Below are positions 1 through 8,667 of a DNA stretch of 64,000 bases, piece after piece. Origin of the DNA: Rhodanobacteraceae bacterium (GTDB taxonomy: Bacteria; Pseudomonadota; Gammaproteobacteria; Xanthomonadales; Rhodanobacteraceae); assembly GCA_004299555.1 (NCBI GenBank), contig SCQU01000005.1, positions 28,811 through 92,810 of the forward strand, given 5' to 3'. Positions within the stretch are counted from its first letter, which is position 1. Every line of letters begins with the position of its first letter. Position numbers and translations under genes: made by a program. The notes below the pieces were generated by a model. That model did no database searches, was not told where the DNA came from, and saw only the letters and a program-made list of their open reading frames with translations.

Positions 1-2
1 CC

Positions 3-1481
3 CTGCGGCGCCTGCGCGCGCGGTTTGACGCCCGCATCGCGGTGCTGCATTCCAATCTCGCCGAAGGCGAGCGCGCGCGCGCCTGGCTGGACGCGCGTTC
101 CGGACAGGCCGCCATCGTCCTCGGAACGCGCTCGGCCGTCTTCGCGCCGCTGCCGCGGGCGGGCCTCATCATCGTCGACGAGGAACACGACGCCTCCTAC
201 AAGCAACAGGAGGGCTTTCGCTACCACGCGCGCGACTTTGCACTGTTGCGTGCGCAGGCGCGCGGCGTTCCGATCATCCTCGGCAGCGCCACCCCCGCGC
301 TGGAAACCCTCGCCAACGTCGACGCCGGCCGCTACACCCGCCTGCGTCTGCGCCAGCGCATCCATGCCCATCCGCCCTCGCCGGTGCATGTGCTGGACTT
401 GCGCGGGCTCACGCTTGCGCACGGGCTGTCACCGGCGCTGCTGGAGGCGCTCGACGCCTGCGTCGCGCGCGGCGAGCAGGCGCTGGTGTTCAAGAACCGC
501 CGGGGTTACGCACCGGTGCTGCTGTGCCACGCCTGCGGCTGGCACGCGACGTGCCCCGCCTGCGAGAAGCCGTTGACGCTCTACCGCGGCCGCCGGTCGC
601 TGGAGTGCCACCACTGCGGCCATCACGAACGGCTGCCGGAGGCCTGCCCGCAGTGCGGCGCGCAGGCCTTGATGCCGCAGGGTCAGGGCACCGAGCGGTT
701 GGAGGAGGCGCTGGTCGCACGCTATCCCGAGGTGCCGGTGCTGCGGGTCGACCGCGACAGCACGCGCCAGCGCGACGGCTTCGCCAAACTCTTGGATCGT
801 CTGGCCGCCGGCGGGCCGGCCATCCTGGTCGGCACCCAGATCCTGGCCAAGGGCCACGACCTGCCCAACCTCACCACCGTTGCCATCGTTGGCGTCGATG
901 AAGGGCTGCACAGCGTCGACTTCCACGCCGGCGAACGCCTGGCGCAACTGATCGTGCAGGTGGCCGGACGCGCCGGCCGCGCGGCCAAGCCAGGTTCGGT
1001 GTGGCTACAAACCCACGAGCCGGAGCACCCGTTGCTGCTCACGCTGCTGCGCGGCGGCTATGACGCCGCTGCGGCGTTGCAGCTCGGCGAACGGCGCGCG
1101 TCAGGCCTACCGCCGTTCGCGCACCTTGCGCTGCTGCGCGCGGAGAGCCCGCACCGCGATGCACTGGACGGCTTCATGGCCGCCGCGCGGGACGCGATTG
1201 GGCAAGCAATACTGCCGCCTGCCAACGGAAGGGGGTCGGCGCGCGGCGCCGGGGGAGTGCGGCCTGCACAGCGCCGTAAAAATGCCCTTCGCATCAACGG
1301 TCCGATCGCCGCCCCCATGCCGTTGAAAGCGGGCCGGCACCGCGCGCAACTGCTGCTGGAATCGACGCACCGCGCACCCCTGCGCCAAGCCCTGGCCGCC
1401 TGGCGACCCCGGCTCGACGCACTGCCGCAGCCGCGGGGGCTGCGCTGGTCGATCGACGTGGATCCGGTGGATTTGTATTGA
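3..1481 (+). CDS. priA: Primosomal replication restart helicase PriA, C-terminal part
   Basis: PriA is the 3'-to-5' DNA helicase that reloads the replisome at stalled forks. The reading frame is open from the left edge of the window, so the N-terminal DNA-binding domain and first helicase motifs lie outside it. Visible are the DEEH Walker B box (nt 177-188), the helicase motif GSATPALE, four CxxC-type cysteine pairs of the zinc-binding insert (nt about 525-660), GTQILAKGHD, and a QVAGRAGR motif VI. The C-terminus ends in DPVDLY, as in Xanthomonas PriA. Between AILPP and INGPIAAPMP there are about 22 extra Gly/Arg/Ala-rich residues compared with the Xanthomonas PriA I recall. Their DNA resembles the local palindromic repeats. 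The last codons are repeated in the tandem array that follows. Confidence 0.95.
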   Translation: MRRLRARFDARIAVLHSNLAEGERARAWLDARSGQAAIVLGTRSAVFAPLPRAGLIIVDEEHDASYKQQEGFRYHARDFALLRAQARGVPIILGSATPALETLANVDAGRYTRLRLRQRIHAHPPSPVHVLDLRGLTLAHGLSPALLEALDACVARGEQALVFKNRRGYAPVLLCHACGWHATCPACEKPLTLYRGRRSLECHHCGHHERLPEACPQCGAQALMPQGQGTERLEEALVARYPEVPVLRVDRDSTRQRDGFAKLLDRLAAGGPAILVGTQILAKGHDLPNLTTVAIVGVDEGLHSVDFHAGERLAQLIVQVAGRAGRAAKPGSVWLQTHEPEHPLLLTLLRGGYDAAAALQLGERRASGLPPFAHLALLRAESPHRDALDGFMAAARDAIGQAILPPANGRGSARGAGGVRPAQRRKNALRINGPIAAPMPLKAGRHRAQLLLESTHRAPLRQALAAWRPRLDALPQPRGLRWSIDVDPVDLY

Positions 1482-1975
1482 CCCATCCCCCCGCGCTGCG
1501 CGCGCCCCCGTTCGTTCCGAAGGCGATGTAAAACTCCCCGTTCCGAAGGACGGTTGATCCGGTGGATTTGTATTGACCCATCCCCCCGCGCTGCGCGCGC
1601 CCCGTTCGTTCCGAAGGGGGTGTAAAACTTCCCCGTTCCGAAGGACGGTTGATCCGGCGGATTTGTACCGAGCCATCCCCCCGCGCTGCGCGCGAGCCCG
1701 TTCGTTCCGAAGGGGGTGTAAAACTTCCCCGTTCCGAAGGACGGTTGATCCGGCGGATTTGTACCGAGCCATCCCCCCGCGCTGCGCGCGAGCCCGTTCG
1801 TTCCGAAGGGGGTATAAAACTTCCCGCTTCCGAAGGAAGGTCGATCCGGTCGATTTGTACGGAAGGTTGATCCAGCGGCTTTGTATTGACCCATCCCCAG
1901 CGCTGCGCGCGAGCCTCTTGGTTCCCAACGCGGTAAAAAACTTCCCCCTTCCGAAGGAAGGGGGATCGAGGGGGA
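1461..1975. repeat. Tandem 95-96 bp repeat array starting inside the priA stop region
   Basis: Copies begin with gatccggYggatttgta at 1461, 1556, 1651, 1747 and 1843, giving periods of 95, 95, 96 and 96 bp. A shortened copy starts at 1869. The unit starts with the last six priA codons plus stop, followed by a GC-palindromic core (ccatccccccgcgctgcgcg) and a segment that on the minus strand reads as a hairpin followed by AAGTTTTA. The array fills the gap between convergent priA and rpoH. Reading frames cross it on the minus strand only because the unit is stop-free. It is repeat DNA and has no unique spacers, so it is not a CRISPR array. Confidence 0.92.
1935..1964 (-). terminator. Intrinsic terminator of rpoH
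   Basis: On the minus strand CCCCCTTCC and GGAAGGGGG form a perfect 9-bp stem with a TTC loop (1944-1964), followed by AAG and TTTTTT. It lies 33 bp beyond the rpoH stop and is the last, best-formed version of the hairpin repeated in the adjacent tandem array. Confidence 0.85.
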
Positions 1976-1997
1976 TGCGCTCTGCGGACGGTCGCCG

Positions 1998-2855
1998 CTA
2001 TGCCGCGAACACGCCGCGCATCTTTTTCATGGCGTTTGCTTCCAGTTGGCGGATGCGCTCGGCCGACACGCCGTACTTGTCAGCGAGATCCTGCAAGGTC
2101 GCCTTGTCCTCGGCCAACCAGCGCCGGCGGATGATGTCCTGCGTGCGCGCATCGAGCGTTGCCAACGCCTGCTGCAGCGTGCCGAGCTGATGGTCTTCCT
2201 GGTCGGCATCGGCCAGTTGCAGGTACGGATCGGCACCGTGGTCTTCGAGATATGCCACCGGCGCCGGTGGCGCGCCATCCTTGTCGTCGCTGGGCAGGTC
2301 AAAACCCACGTCGCGGCCAGACAGGCGCGACTCCATTTCGAGCACGGTGGCCTCGGGCACGCCCAGGTCCTTGGCGACCGCACGCACCTCCTGCAGGTTC
2401 ATCCAGCCCAGCCGCTTCTTGGACTTGCGCAGGTTGAAGAACAACTTGCGTTGCGCCTTGGTGGTGGCCACCTTGACGATGCGCCAGTTCTTCAGGATGA
2501 ACTCGTGCATCTCGGCCCGGATCCAATGGACGGCAAAGCTGACCAGACGCACGCCGTGGTCGGGGTCAAACCGCTTGACCGCCTTCATGAGGCCAATGTT
2601 GCCTTCCTGGATCAGGTCGGCCATTTGCAGGCCGTAGCCCGAATAGCCGCGCGCAACGTGCACGACAAACCGCAGGTGCGACATCACCAGCTTGCGTGCC
2701 GCGTTCAGATCGTCGTGGTCGCGGTAGCGCCGTGCCAGTTCCTGTTCTTCATCGACGCCCAGCACCGGGATGCGGTGCACCGCACCGATGTAGGCATCGA
2801 GACTACCGATCGCACTCGGGATCGGGAGGTTGGTGGCGACCAAGGCTTCGTTCAT
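1998..2855 (-). CDS. rpoH: RNA polymerase heat-shock sigma factor RpoH (sigma-32)
   Basis: Sigma-32 directs RNA polymerase to heat-shock promoters. The protein is 285 aa from the chosen ATG, normal for the family. Region 2 is seen as [32 protein letters not shown] and [20 protein letters not shown]. Region 4 is at the end, with [24 protein letters not shown]. The start is the internal ATG at 2855 (MNEALVATN). An in-frame ATG at 2888 would place the operator inside the gene. The gene follows ung on the same strand but has its own strong promoter and a CIRCE element, so HrcA control on top of the usual heat control is likely. A clear terminator follows. Confidence 0.97.
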   Translation of the reverse strand: MNEALVATNLPIPSAIGSLDAYIGAVHRIPVLGVDEEQELARRYRDHDDLNAARKLVMSHLRFVVHVARGYSGYGLQMADLIQEGNIGLMKAVKRFDPDHGVRLVSFAVHWIRAEMHEFILKNWRIVKVATTKAQRKLFFNLRKSKKRLGWMNLQEVRAVAKDLGVPEATVLEMESRLSGRDVGFDLPSDDKDGAPPAPVAYLEDHGADPYLQLADADQEDHQLGTLQQALATLDARTQDIIRRRWLAEDKATLQDLADKYGVSAERIRQLEANAMKKMRGVFAA

Positions 2856-2876
2856 GCTGTATCCCACTTGTCTGTA

Positions 2877-2903
2877 TTGGCACTCCAACCCTCAGAGTGC
2901 CAA
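2877..2903 (-). promoter_or_regulatory. CIRCE operator (HrcA binding site) in the rpoH leader
   Basis: Perfect inverted repeat TTGGCACTC, nine bases, GAGTGCCAA. The consensus CIRCE is TTAGCACTC-N9-GAGTGCTAA, so the site differs by one symmetric base pair and keeps the exact 9-9-9 geometry. It lies 21 bp upstream of the rpoH ATG, within the transcribed leader predicted from the upstream promoter. HrcA is the known repressor for CIRCE. The hrcA gene is not in this window. Confidence 0.88.
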
Positions 2904-2968
2904 GCCCCCGGAAAGGTTCCCGCGAACCCGCACCCACGGGTCGCTTCGTCAACGGGGCGATGCAGCAA

Positions 2969-2996
2969 ATTATACTAGCCGGTATAGAAACTACAA
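2969..2996 (-). promoter_or_regulatory. Sigma-70-type promoter for rpoH
   Basis: On the minus strand TTGTAG and a perfect TATAAT are separated by 16 bp. The predicted transcript would start near 2960, giving a leader of about 105 nt that contains the CIRCE element. The stretch is noticeably AT-rich for this genome. Confidence 0.7.
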
Positions 2997-3007
2997 GCAG
3001 CCGGACG

Positions 3008-3757
3008 TCACGGCGCGGGCCCGCCGCAGGCCGGCAGCGACCAGTCGATGGGCGGCCGGTCTCGCGATTCAAGGTACTGATTGGCCTTGGAAAAATGCCG
3101 GCACCCCAAAAACCCGCGGTGCGCCGACAGGGGCGACGGGTGCGGCGCGGTGAGGACGCAATGGCGCTGGCGGTCGATGAGCTTGCCCTTGGCCTGGGCG
3201 TAGCTGCCCCAGAGCAGGAACACCAGGCCTTCGCGGTCGCGGTTGAGCACATCGATGACGCGATCGGTGAACCCCTCCCAGCCCTTGCCCTGATGCGAGC
3301 CGGCCATGCCCGCCTGCACCGTCAGCACCGAATTGAGCAACAGGACGCCACGTTGCGCCCAGGCGCCGAGGCACCCATGGTCCGGGCGCGGCAGGCCAAG
3401 ATCGCTTTCAACTTCAGCAAAAATGTTCTGCAGCGAGGGCGGCACCGGCACCCCCGGCCGCACCGAAAAGCACAACCCATGCGCCTGACCCGGCCCGTGG
3501 TAGGGATCCTGGCCCAGGATCACGACCTTCACCGCGTCGAACGGCGTCGCCGCAAACGCGGCAAAGATTTCAGGGCCGGGCGGGTAGATGCGTTTGCCCG
3601 CCCGCTTCTCGGCCCGCAAAAACCCGGCCAGCGCCTGCATGTCCGGACGCTCGAAGTAATCGCCGACGCGCGCCTTCCACGAGGCTTCAAGGCGCAGGCG
3701 CGCGTCAGACACGGCGCGTGCCCGCGTCGCTGCCGCGGCGGTACGCACGCAAGCCAT
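3008..3757 (-). CDS. ung: Uracil-DNA glycosylase, family 1
   Basis: Removes uracil from DNA as the first step of base-excision repair. The 249-aa product has the family-1 water-activating motif [13 protein letters not shown], with its catalytic Asp, the LLLNSVLTV strand, and the [11 protein letters not shown] leucine-loop motif with catalytic His. It sits between a response-regulator gene and rpoH, all leftward, with 34 nt to the upstream stop. The first about 12 residues are Ala/Arg-rich, and the true start could be slightly further in. Confidence 0.97.
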   Translation of the reverse strand: MACVRTAAAATRARAVSDARLRLEASWKARVGDYFERPDMQALAGFLRAEKRAGKRIYPPGPEIFAAFAATPFDAVKVVILGQDPYHGPGQAHGLCFSVRPGVPVPPSLQNIFAEVESDLGLPRPDHGCLGAWAQRGVLLLNSVLTVQAGMAGSHQGKGWEGFTDRVIDVLNRDREGLVFLLWGSYAQAKGKLIDRQRHCVLTAPHPSPLSAHRGFLGCRHFSKANQYLESRDRPPIDWSLPACGGPAP

Positions 3758-3791
3758 CCAAGGCTGCAGCGGGCACGGTGGGCCGCAGCAT

Positions 3792-4652
3792 TCAGCGCGT
3801 CACCCCGCCGCGCGTCGCGGCAGCCACCGCCGCGCGCACGCGCCGCACCACCCGCAACTGAAACATGAGTTTGGTCATCAGCAGGCGTTCCTCGACGGGT
3901 TTTTCCACCAGATCGTTGGCGCCGGCTTTCAGCAACGCCGCCTGATTGACCGGATTCTCGTCCCCGGTCATCACCAGCACCGGCAGCTGGCCCTTGCCGA
4001 ACTTGAGATCCTCGCGGATCCATTCCAGCAGATCGCCGCCCGACATCTCGCCCTTCAGGCTGACATCCGTGAGCACCAGGTCGGCACCAATCTCGCCGCG
4101 GTCCTGCGCCGCCCCCAGAAATTCGACGGCCTCTTCGGCGCTGCCGGCGTGCTGCACCGTAAGGCCGTAGCTTTTCAGCATCCGGCTGGTCGCCAGCGCG
4201 ACCACGCGGCTGTCCTCGACGTAGAGCACCGCGCCTTCGGCCTTGTCGGGGGGCGCCACATAGCCGCGAATGAAGTCCGCGAGCGCGGCGTAGCCGGCGG
4301 ACTTGTCCAGGTAGTCGGTGATTTCGTCGCCGAGCTGGCGGTTTTGCAACCGCTCCTGCACATCGCCCGACACCGCCACGATCGGGATGTAGGCCTGCGG
4401 CGCGTGTTCGCGCACATAGTGGGCCAGTACCGCGCCATCCATGTCGGGCAGGCTGAGCGCGGTCGTCACCAGATCGACCACCCCGTCGTGCAGCGCGCGC
4501 TCGGCCTCGGCACCGGTCTCGCAGGTGATCACCGAGGCGTGCGGCAGGTTCTTCTGCAGCACCCGCGCGATCAGGGTGCGCGCGACCTTGGAACCGTCGA
4601 CCACCATCACGCGCGGATTGTCGCTGGCGATATGGCGGAGAACGTCGTTCAT
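3792..4652 (-). CDS. Response regulator with two receiver domains, the first lacking the phospho-acceptor
   Basis: About 286 aa from the ATG at 4652 (MNDVLRH). Two CheY-like receiver domains are joined in tandem with no DNA-binding or enzymatic output domain visible. The first starts [14 protein letters not shown]. Where the phosphorylated Asp should be (DLVxxDxxxP) it reads [14 protein letters not shown], so Ala replaces Asp. The second has VLYVEDSR, the acceptor Asp in [10 protein letters not shown], the switch Thr in VLVMTGDE and the Lys in VEKPV, so it looks functional. It lies 63 nt downstream of ftsX on the same strand. The role is unknown. It may act through protein-protein contact. 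Confidence 0.85.
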   Translation of the reverse strand: MNDVLRHIASDNPRVMVVDGSKVARTLIARVLQKNLPHASVITCETGAEAERALHDGVVDLVTTALSLPDMDGAVLAHYVREHAPQAYIPIVAVSGDVQERLQNRQLGDEITDYLDKSAGYAALADFIRGYVAPPDKAEGAVLYVEDSRVVALATSRMLKSYGLTVQHAGSAEEAVEFLGAAQDRGEIGADLVLTDVSLKGEMSGGDLLEWIREDLKFGKGQLPVLVMTGDENPVNQAALLKAGANDLVEKPVEERLLMTKLMFQLRVVRRVRAAVAAATRGGVTR

Positions 4653-4715
4653 CAATACCCGTCCGATGATGACCCATGCCGCGACCCACGGCCGCGCGAC
4701 CCACACTGCCGGCCG

Positions 4716-5669
4716 TCAGGCGCGGGTGCGGGCCAGCTGGTGCGCGCTGGCAATCCGCGCGCCCAGCCAACCCAGCCCTACCGCGACCGCCCAGCCGCCA
4801 CCAAGCGTAGCCCAGTCGAGCCCGCCAAGGCGCAGCCGGCCTGCGTAACTGGCGACCAGATCACGCACCGGCGCCACCAGCACCGCCTCCAGCAGCAATA
4901 CCAGCAGCACCGCCAGCAGGCCCGCCGCCAGCCCGTACCAGGCGCCTTCGTAAAGATACGGCCGGCGCACGAACGCCGCGCTGGCGCCGATCAATTGCTG
5001 CACCGCGATTTCACCCGCGCGCGCGCGAACATCCAGCCTTATGGTATTGCCAACCACCAGCACGGCGGCCGCGCCCAGCAACACCGCCAGCAACGCGGTC
5101 GCCCGCCGGCCCAGTGCGATCAGCGCGTCCAGCCGCATCCGCCACTCGCCGTTGTCCTGTACCAGGTCCACCCCCGGCGCCGCGCGCAGCGCGGTCACCA
5201 GCGCGGCGACCGCGGCCCGCTGCGCGCCAGCCCGCGGCTCGACCAGCAGCACGAACGGCAACGGGTTGTCCGGCAGCGCCTTGACCGCGGCCCCAAAGCC
5301 CTGCAACGCCGCCATCTCGGCCAGCCCCTGTCGCGGCGAGCGCAGCGTCACCGCGCCGACGTCGGAGCGCCCGCGCAGCTGCCGCGCCAGCGCCTTGGCG
5401 CCGGCCGCGTCCACCGACGGTTCAAGGAACACGTTGACCGACTGCGCGTCGCCGAGCGCCGCTGCAAAGTGCTGCACATTCACCAGCAGCAGATAGAACG
5501 CGAGCGGCAAGGACAACGCGATGCCCATCACCGCGATCGTGAGCCCACTGGAGAGCGGCCGCCGCAGCAACTGCCGCAGGCTGTCGAGGAGGCACCAGGC
5601 GTGCTGGTGCCGCCACATCGCCAGGCGCGTGTGGCGCAGCGGGCGTGCCGCTGGCGCGCGCGTACTCAC
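4716..5669 (-). CDS. ftsX: Cell-division ABC transporter permease FtsX
   Basis: FtsX is the inner-membrane partner of FtsE and activates periplasmic amidases during septation. The 317-aa protein has the expected four membrane segments: one near residues 42-65 (LTIAVMGIALSLPLAFYLLL), a periplasmic domain of about 100 residues, then three in the C-terminal half including LLAVLLGAAAVLVVGNTIRL. The Arg-rich cytoplasmic N-terminus is also typical. Its ATG overlaps the ftsE stop by 4 nt (ATGA), so translation of the two is probably coupled. Confidence 0.95.
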   Translation of the reverse strand: MSTRAPAARPLRHTRLAMWRHQHAWCLLDSLRQLLRRPLSSGLTIAVMGIALSLPLAFYLLLVNVQHFAAALGDAQSVNVFLEPSVDAAGAKALARQLRGRSDVGAVTLRSPRQGLAEMAALQGFGAAVKALPDNPLPFVLLVEPRAGAQRAAVAALVTALRAAPGVDLVQDNGEWRMRLDALIALGRRATALLAVLLGAAAVLVVGNTIRLDVRARAGEIAVQQLIGASAAFVRRPYLYEGAWYGLAAGLLAVLLVLLLEAVLVAPVRDLVASYAGRLRLGGLDWATLGGGWAVAVGLGWLGARIASAHQLARTRA

Positions 5670-6343
5670 GCCACCTCCCGGGCCGGGACGTCATCGATCA
5701 GGTGCCCGTGATCCAGCACCACGACCCGTTGCTTCATCCGCTTGAGCAGCGGCAAATCGTGGCTGGCGATGAGGATCGTGGTGCCGGTTTGCCGCAACGC
5801 CACGAACAGCCGCATGATTTCCTCGGACAGTTGCGGGTCGAGGTTGCCGGTCGGCTCATCGGCGATGACCAACGCCGGCCGGCCGACGATCGCCCGCGCA
5901 ATGCCGACCCGTTGCTGTTCGCCGGTGGAGAGCGCCGCCGGCGCATCCTTTCCGCGTCCGGCCAGGCCGACTTTTTCCAGCGCGTTCGCCACCCGCTGAC
6001 CGCGTTCGGCCGCGGGAATCCCGCCGATCACCAGCGGCAGCGCAACGTTGTCCGCGACGCTGCGCTCCATGAGCAGCCGGTGATCCTGGAACACCATCCC
6101 GATCCCGCGGCGCAGCCGCGGTACATCGCGCCGGCGCACCCGCGCCAGCGGCTGGCCGTGGACTTCGATGCTGCCGTGGCTCGGGCGTTCAATCAGCGCA
6201 ATCAGCTTCAGCAGCGTGGTCTTGCCCGCGCCCGAATGGCCGGTGACAAACAGCATCTCGCCGGCAGCGACGCGGAAGGAGACCTCGACCAGTGCGTCGC
6301 GGCCTCCCGGATAGCGCTTGCTGACGGAGTTGAAGCAGATCAC
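5666..6343 (-). CDS. ftsE: Cell-division ATP-binding protein FtsE
   Basis: ABC ATPase of the FtsEX complex. It has the Walker A box GHSGAGKTT, Q-loop FQDHRLL, signature LSTGEQQRVGIARA, Walker B LVIADEPTGNLD and switch His in ASHDLP. I chose the GTG at 6343 (VICFNSVSKRYPGG), which matches the usual FtsE N-terminus and gives 225 aa. A longer in-frame start at 6400 would add a proline-rich tail and reach into a palindromic repeat. No strong ribosome-binding site is visible for either start. Confidence 0.95.
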   Translation of the reverse strand: MICFNSVSKRYPGGRDALVEVSFRVAAGEMLFVTGHSGAGKTTLLKLIALIERPSHGSIEVHGQPLARVRRRDVPRLRRGIGMVFQDHRLLMERSVADNVALPLVIGGIPAAERGQRVANALEKVGLAGRGKDAPAALSTGEQQRVGIARAIVGRPALVIADEPTGNLDPQLSEEIMRLFVALRQTGTTILIASHDLPLLKRMKQRVVVLDHGHLIDDVPAREVA

Positions 6344-6384
6344 AGGCGGGATGGCGCAAGGGGAACCCGGCACAGGATAAATGC

Positions 6385-6490
6385 TTTCACTCCCTTCCAA
6401 GGACGGGGGCCGCGCCGCGCGGGGGATGCGGATGCGCGGGACGGCCAGCCATCCGCCTTGGTTCCCCCTCCCGGCGGAAGGGAAAGGCCA
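6385..6490. repeat. Dispersed palindromic (REP-like) element
   Basis: A GC-rich segment with cccttccaaggacggggg, gcgccgcgcgggggatgc and ccccctcccggcggaaggg lies between rhlB and ftsE. The gcatcccccgcgcggcgcg core (read on the other strand) resembles the ccatccccccgcgctgcgcg core of the array after priA and the element near 42.78 kb. Confidence 0.6.
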
Positions 6491-6493
6491 GGG

Positions 6494-7843
6494 TCACGCG
6501 GTGGTTGCTGGCGCGGCCGCTTCGGTGTGCGGCCCATGCCGCCGGTGCCGCCGGCGCTTGGCCGGGGCCGGTTGGGCCGCGTCCGCCGGTGCAACGGATG
6601 CCGCCGGCCCGCTCTCCGGGTGATCGGCCGGACCGTGCCGCACCGGTGCCGCCACGGCGCGCGGCGGCGGGGCCACCAGCCACGCGGGTTCGATCGGCAC
6701 GACCGGGATCTTCATGGCGATGTAATGTTCGATGTCCGGCAGGTTCATCGCGTACAGGTCGCAGGCGAAGCTGATCGCGTCACCCTCGGCCCCCAGACGC
6801 GCGGTGCGGCCGATGCGATGGACGTAGTCCTCGCCATCCTGCGGCAGGTCGTAATTGAACACGTGCGTAACATCGGGAATGTCCAGGCCACGGGCCGCGA
6901 CGTCGGTCGCCACCAGCACCTTCAGCTGGCCCTGGCGGAAGCGGTCCAGCAGTTTTTGGCGTTTGGCCTGGGGCACGTCGCCCGACAGCGCACCGACCTG
7001 AAACCCGTGCCGGCTGAGGCGCTGGGTGACCCGCTCGGCCGCGGCGCGGGTGTTGACGAACACCATCGAGCGATGCGGATTGCAGTGCTCCAGCAGGTTG
7101 AGGAGCAGCGGAATCTTTTCTTCCTTGGCCGGAAAGTAAACCCGCTGATGCACGCGGTCGGCGGTGACGTGTTCGGTCTCGACGGTCAGCTTTTCCGGCT
7201 GGTTCATGTGCTCGTAGGCGAGCTCGAGCACACGGTAGGACAGCGTCGCCGAAAACAGCATGCTCTGGCGCTCGTCGCGCGCCGGCATCTTGTGCAGGAG
7301 ATAGCGGATGTCCTTGATGAAGCCCAGGTCGAACATGCGGTCGGCTTCGTCGATCACCAGCGCCTCGATGGCGTGGAAACTGAAGATGCGCTGCTTGAAG
7401 TAGTCGATCAGGCGCCCGGGGGTTGCGATGATGATGTCGCAGCCGTCGCGCAGCTGCTGGCGCTGTTTGTCGTAATCGACGCCGCCGTAGATCAGCGCCA
7501 GGCGCAGCCCGGTGTGGTGGCCAATCGCCTGTGCATCCTTGTCGATCTGGATCGCGAGCTCGCGGGTCGGCGCAATGATGACCGCGCGCGGATCGTTGTC
7601 GTGGCGCCCGGGTACCGCCGGTTGCATCAGCAGCCGGTTCATCACCGTGACCAGGAAGGCGAGGGTCTTGCCGGTACCGGTCTGGGCCTGGCCGGCAACA
7701 TCGCGGCCCTGGAGCGACAGCGGCAGGGTCAGCGACTGGATGGGGGTGCAGCGCGTAAAGCCGCGGTCGGCAAGGCCGGCGGCCAGGTGCGGATGCAGGT
7801 TGAATTGTTCGAAGAAGGTGTCAGTGAGTACTTGGTCGGCCAT
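6494..7843 (-). CDS. rhlB: ATP-dependent RNA helicase RhlB
   Basis: DEAD-box RNA helicase, in enterobacteria a part of the RNA degradosome. It shows the Q motif ([11 protein letters not shown]), motif I AQTGTGKT, Ia [30 protein letters not shown] and [12 protein letters not shown]. After the helicase core comes a Pro/Ala/Arg-rich tail of about 70 residues that ends in basic KRRRHRRHG. The start is ATG 7843 ([14 protein letters not shown]), which gives 449 aa and fits RhlB. It is divergent from trxA and rho, the order seen in Xanthomonas-type genomes. Confidence 0.94.
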   Translation of the reverse strand: MADQVLTDTFFEQFNLHPHLAAGLADRGFTRCTPIQSLTLPLSLQGRDVAGQAQTGTGKTLAFLVTVMNRLLMQPAVPGRHDNDPRAVIIAPTRELAIQIDKDAQAIGHHTGLRLALIYGGVDYDKQRQQLRDGCDIIIATPGRLIDYFKQRIFSFHAIEALVIDEADRMFDLGFIKDIRYLLHKMPARDERQSMLFSATLSYRVLELAYEHMNQPEKLTVETEHVTADRVHQRVYFPAKEEKIPLLLNLLEHCNPHRSMVFVNTRAAAERVTQRLSRHGFQVGALSGDVPQAKRQKLLDRFRQGQLKVLVATDVAARGLDIPDVTHVFNYDLPQDGEDYVHRIGRTARLGAEGDAISFACDLYAMNLPDIEHYIAMKIPVVPIEPAWLVAPPPRAVAAPVRHGPADHPESGPAASVAPADAAQPAPAKRRRHRRHGPHTEAAAPATTA

Positions 7844-8120
7844 GGGGTCTCTCGGCCGCGGCGGGCGCGCGCGTGGCGCCATTGGCGGCTGGTGGTGGAA
7901 CCGGCGCTACGCACGGTTCCGGGAATTGCGCGCTTGAATCGCACGGCGGGTTGCGCTGGAATGCCAGAAGGCAGCGGCGCGGCAGCGCGGGTGGGCGTCA
8001 TGCAGACGCCACACCGAAGTGCCTGCTTTGATTGTAGCAGGACGCCGGCATTCCCCGCGCTTGCATTCGCGCGATACTTCCCCCACCTTGTGGAAATCCA
8101 TTCACGTTGCAGGCCACGCC

Positions 8121-8447
8121 ATGAGCGAAAACATCACGCACGTCAAAGACTCCGAGTTTGAATCCCAGGTGTTGCAGTCAGACACGCCGGTGCTGGTTGA
8201 CTTCTGGGCGGAGTGGTGCGGGCCGTGCAAGTCGATCGCGCCGATGATCGACGACATTGCCAAGGAATACTCCGGGCGCCTCAAGGTGGCCAAGGTCAAC
8301 ATCGACGAAAACCAGAAAACGCCGATGCAATACGGCATCCGCGGCATCCCGACGCTGATGGTGTTCAAGGGCGGCAAGGTCGAAGCCACCCAGATCGGCG
8401 CCGTCGGCAAGGGTCAGCTGACCCAGATGATCGATCGCGCCATCTAG
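8121..8447 (+). CDS. trxA: Thioredoxin 1
   Basis: Cytoplasmic disulfide reductase of 108 aa. The active site WCGPC is at residues 32-36 (Cys33, Cys36), followed by the cis-proline segment RGIPTLMVFKGG. The start is the ATG at 8121 (MSENITHVKDSEF), the standard thioredoxin N-terminus. The in-frame extension upstream is not coding. It is followed by a 220-nt GC-rich leader and rho, the conserved trxA-rho order of gammaproteobacteria. Confidence 0.97.
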   Translation: MSENITHVKDSEFESQVLQSDTPVLVDFWAEWCGPCKSIAPMIDDIAKEYSGRLKVAKVNIDENQKTPMQYGIRGIPTLMVFKGGKVEATQIGAVGKGQLTQMIDRAI

Positions 8448-8466
8448 GGCGACCCAGCCTTGCCGG

Positions 8467-8490
8467 GGCGGCGGGAGACCACCCGCCGCC
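8467..8490 (+). promoter_or_regulatory. GC hairpin between trxA and rho
   Basis: A perfect 9-bp stem ggcggcggg/cccgccgcc with a 6-nt loop lies 20 nt after the trxA stop. It has no T tract, so it is not a classical intrinsic terminator. More GC palindromes follow to about 8570. The segment could end trxA messages or form the structured rho leader. Confidence 0.5.
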
Positions 8491-8667
8491 GCGGGCCGAT
8501 CGGGCCCGGCGGGACCCGGGCGGCCGCCCGGAGCCGGGTCTGCGGCCGCCGCCGCTTGCAGCCAGACCCATCGCACTGCTAGATTGACACCCAGCCGGTG
8601 GTGCTTGTGCCCGGCGCTCTTCCTTTTCGTTTCTGCCCCGCGCTTCTTGCGCTGATGAGGCTTGCCT

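Noticed and set aside
1058..1928. Long minus-strand reading frames with repeated FGTGKFYTPFGTNG-type blocks
   Set aside because: They are stop-free readings of the 95-bp DNA repeat array and the antisense of priA. No ribosome-binding site or family feature supports a protein.
1461..1975. CRISPR-like array
   Set aside because: The repeats are 95-96 bp, contiguous, and contain no unique spacers. No cas genes are present.
5645..8161. An 838-codon plus-strand frame across ftsE and rhlB
   Set aside because: Antisense of two clearly conserved genes. High GC content produces long open frames on the opposite strand.
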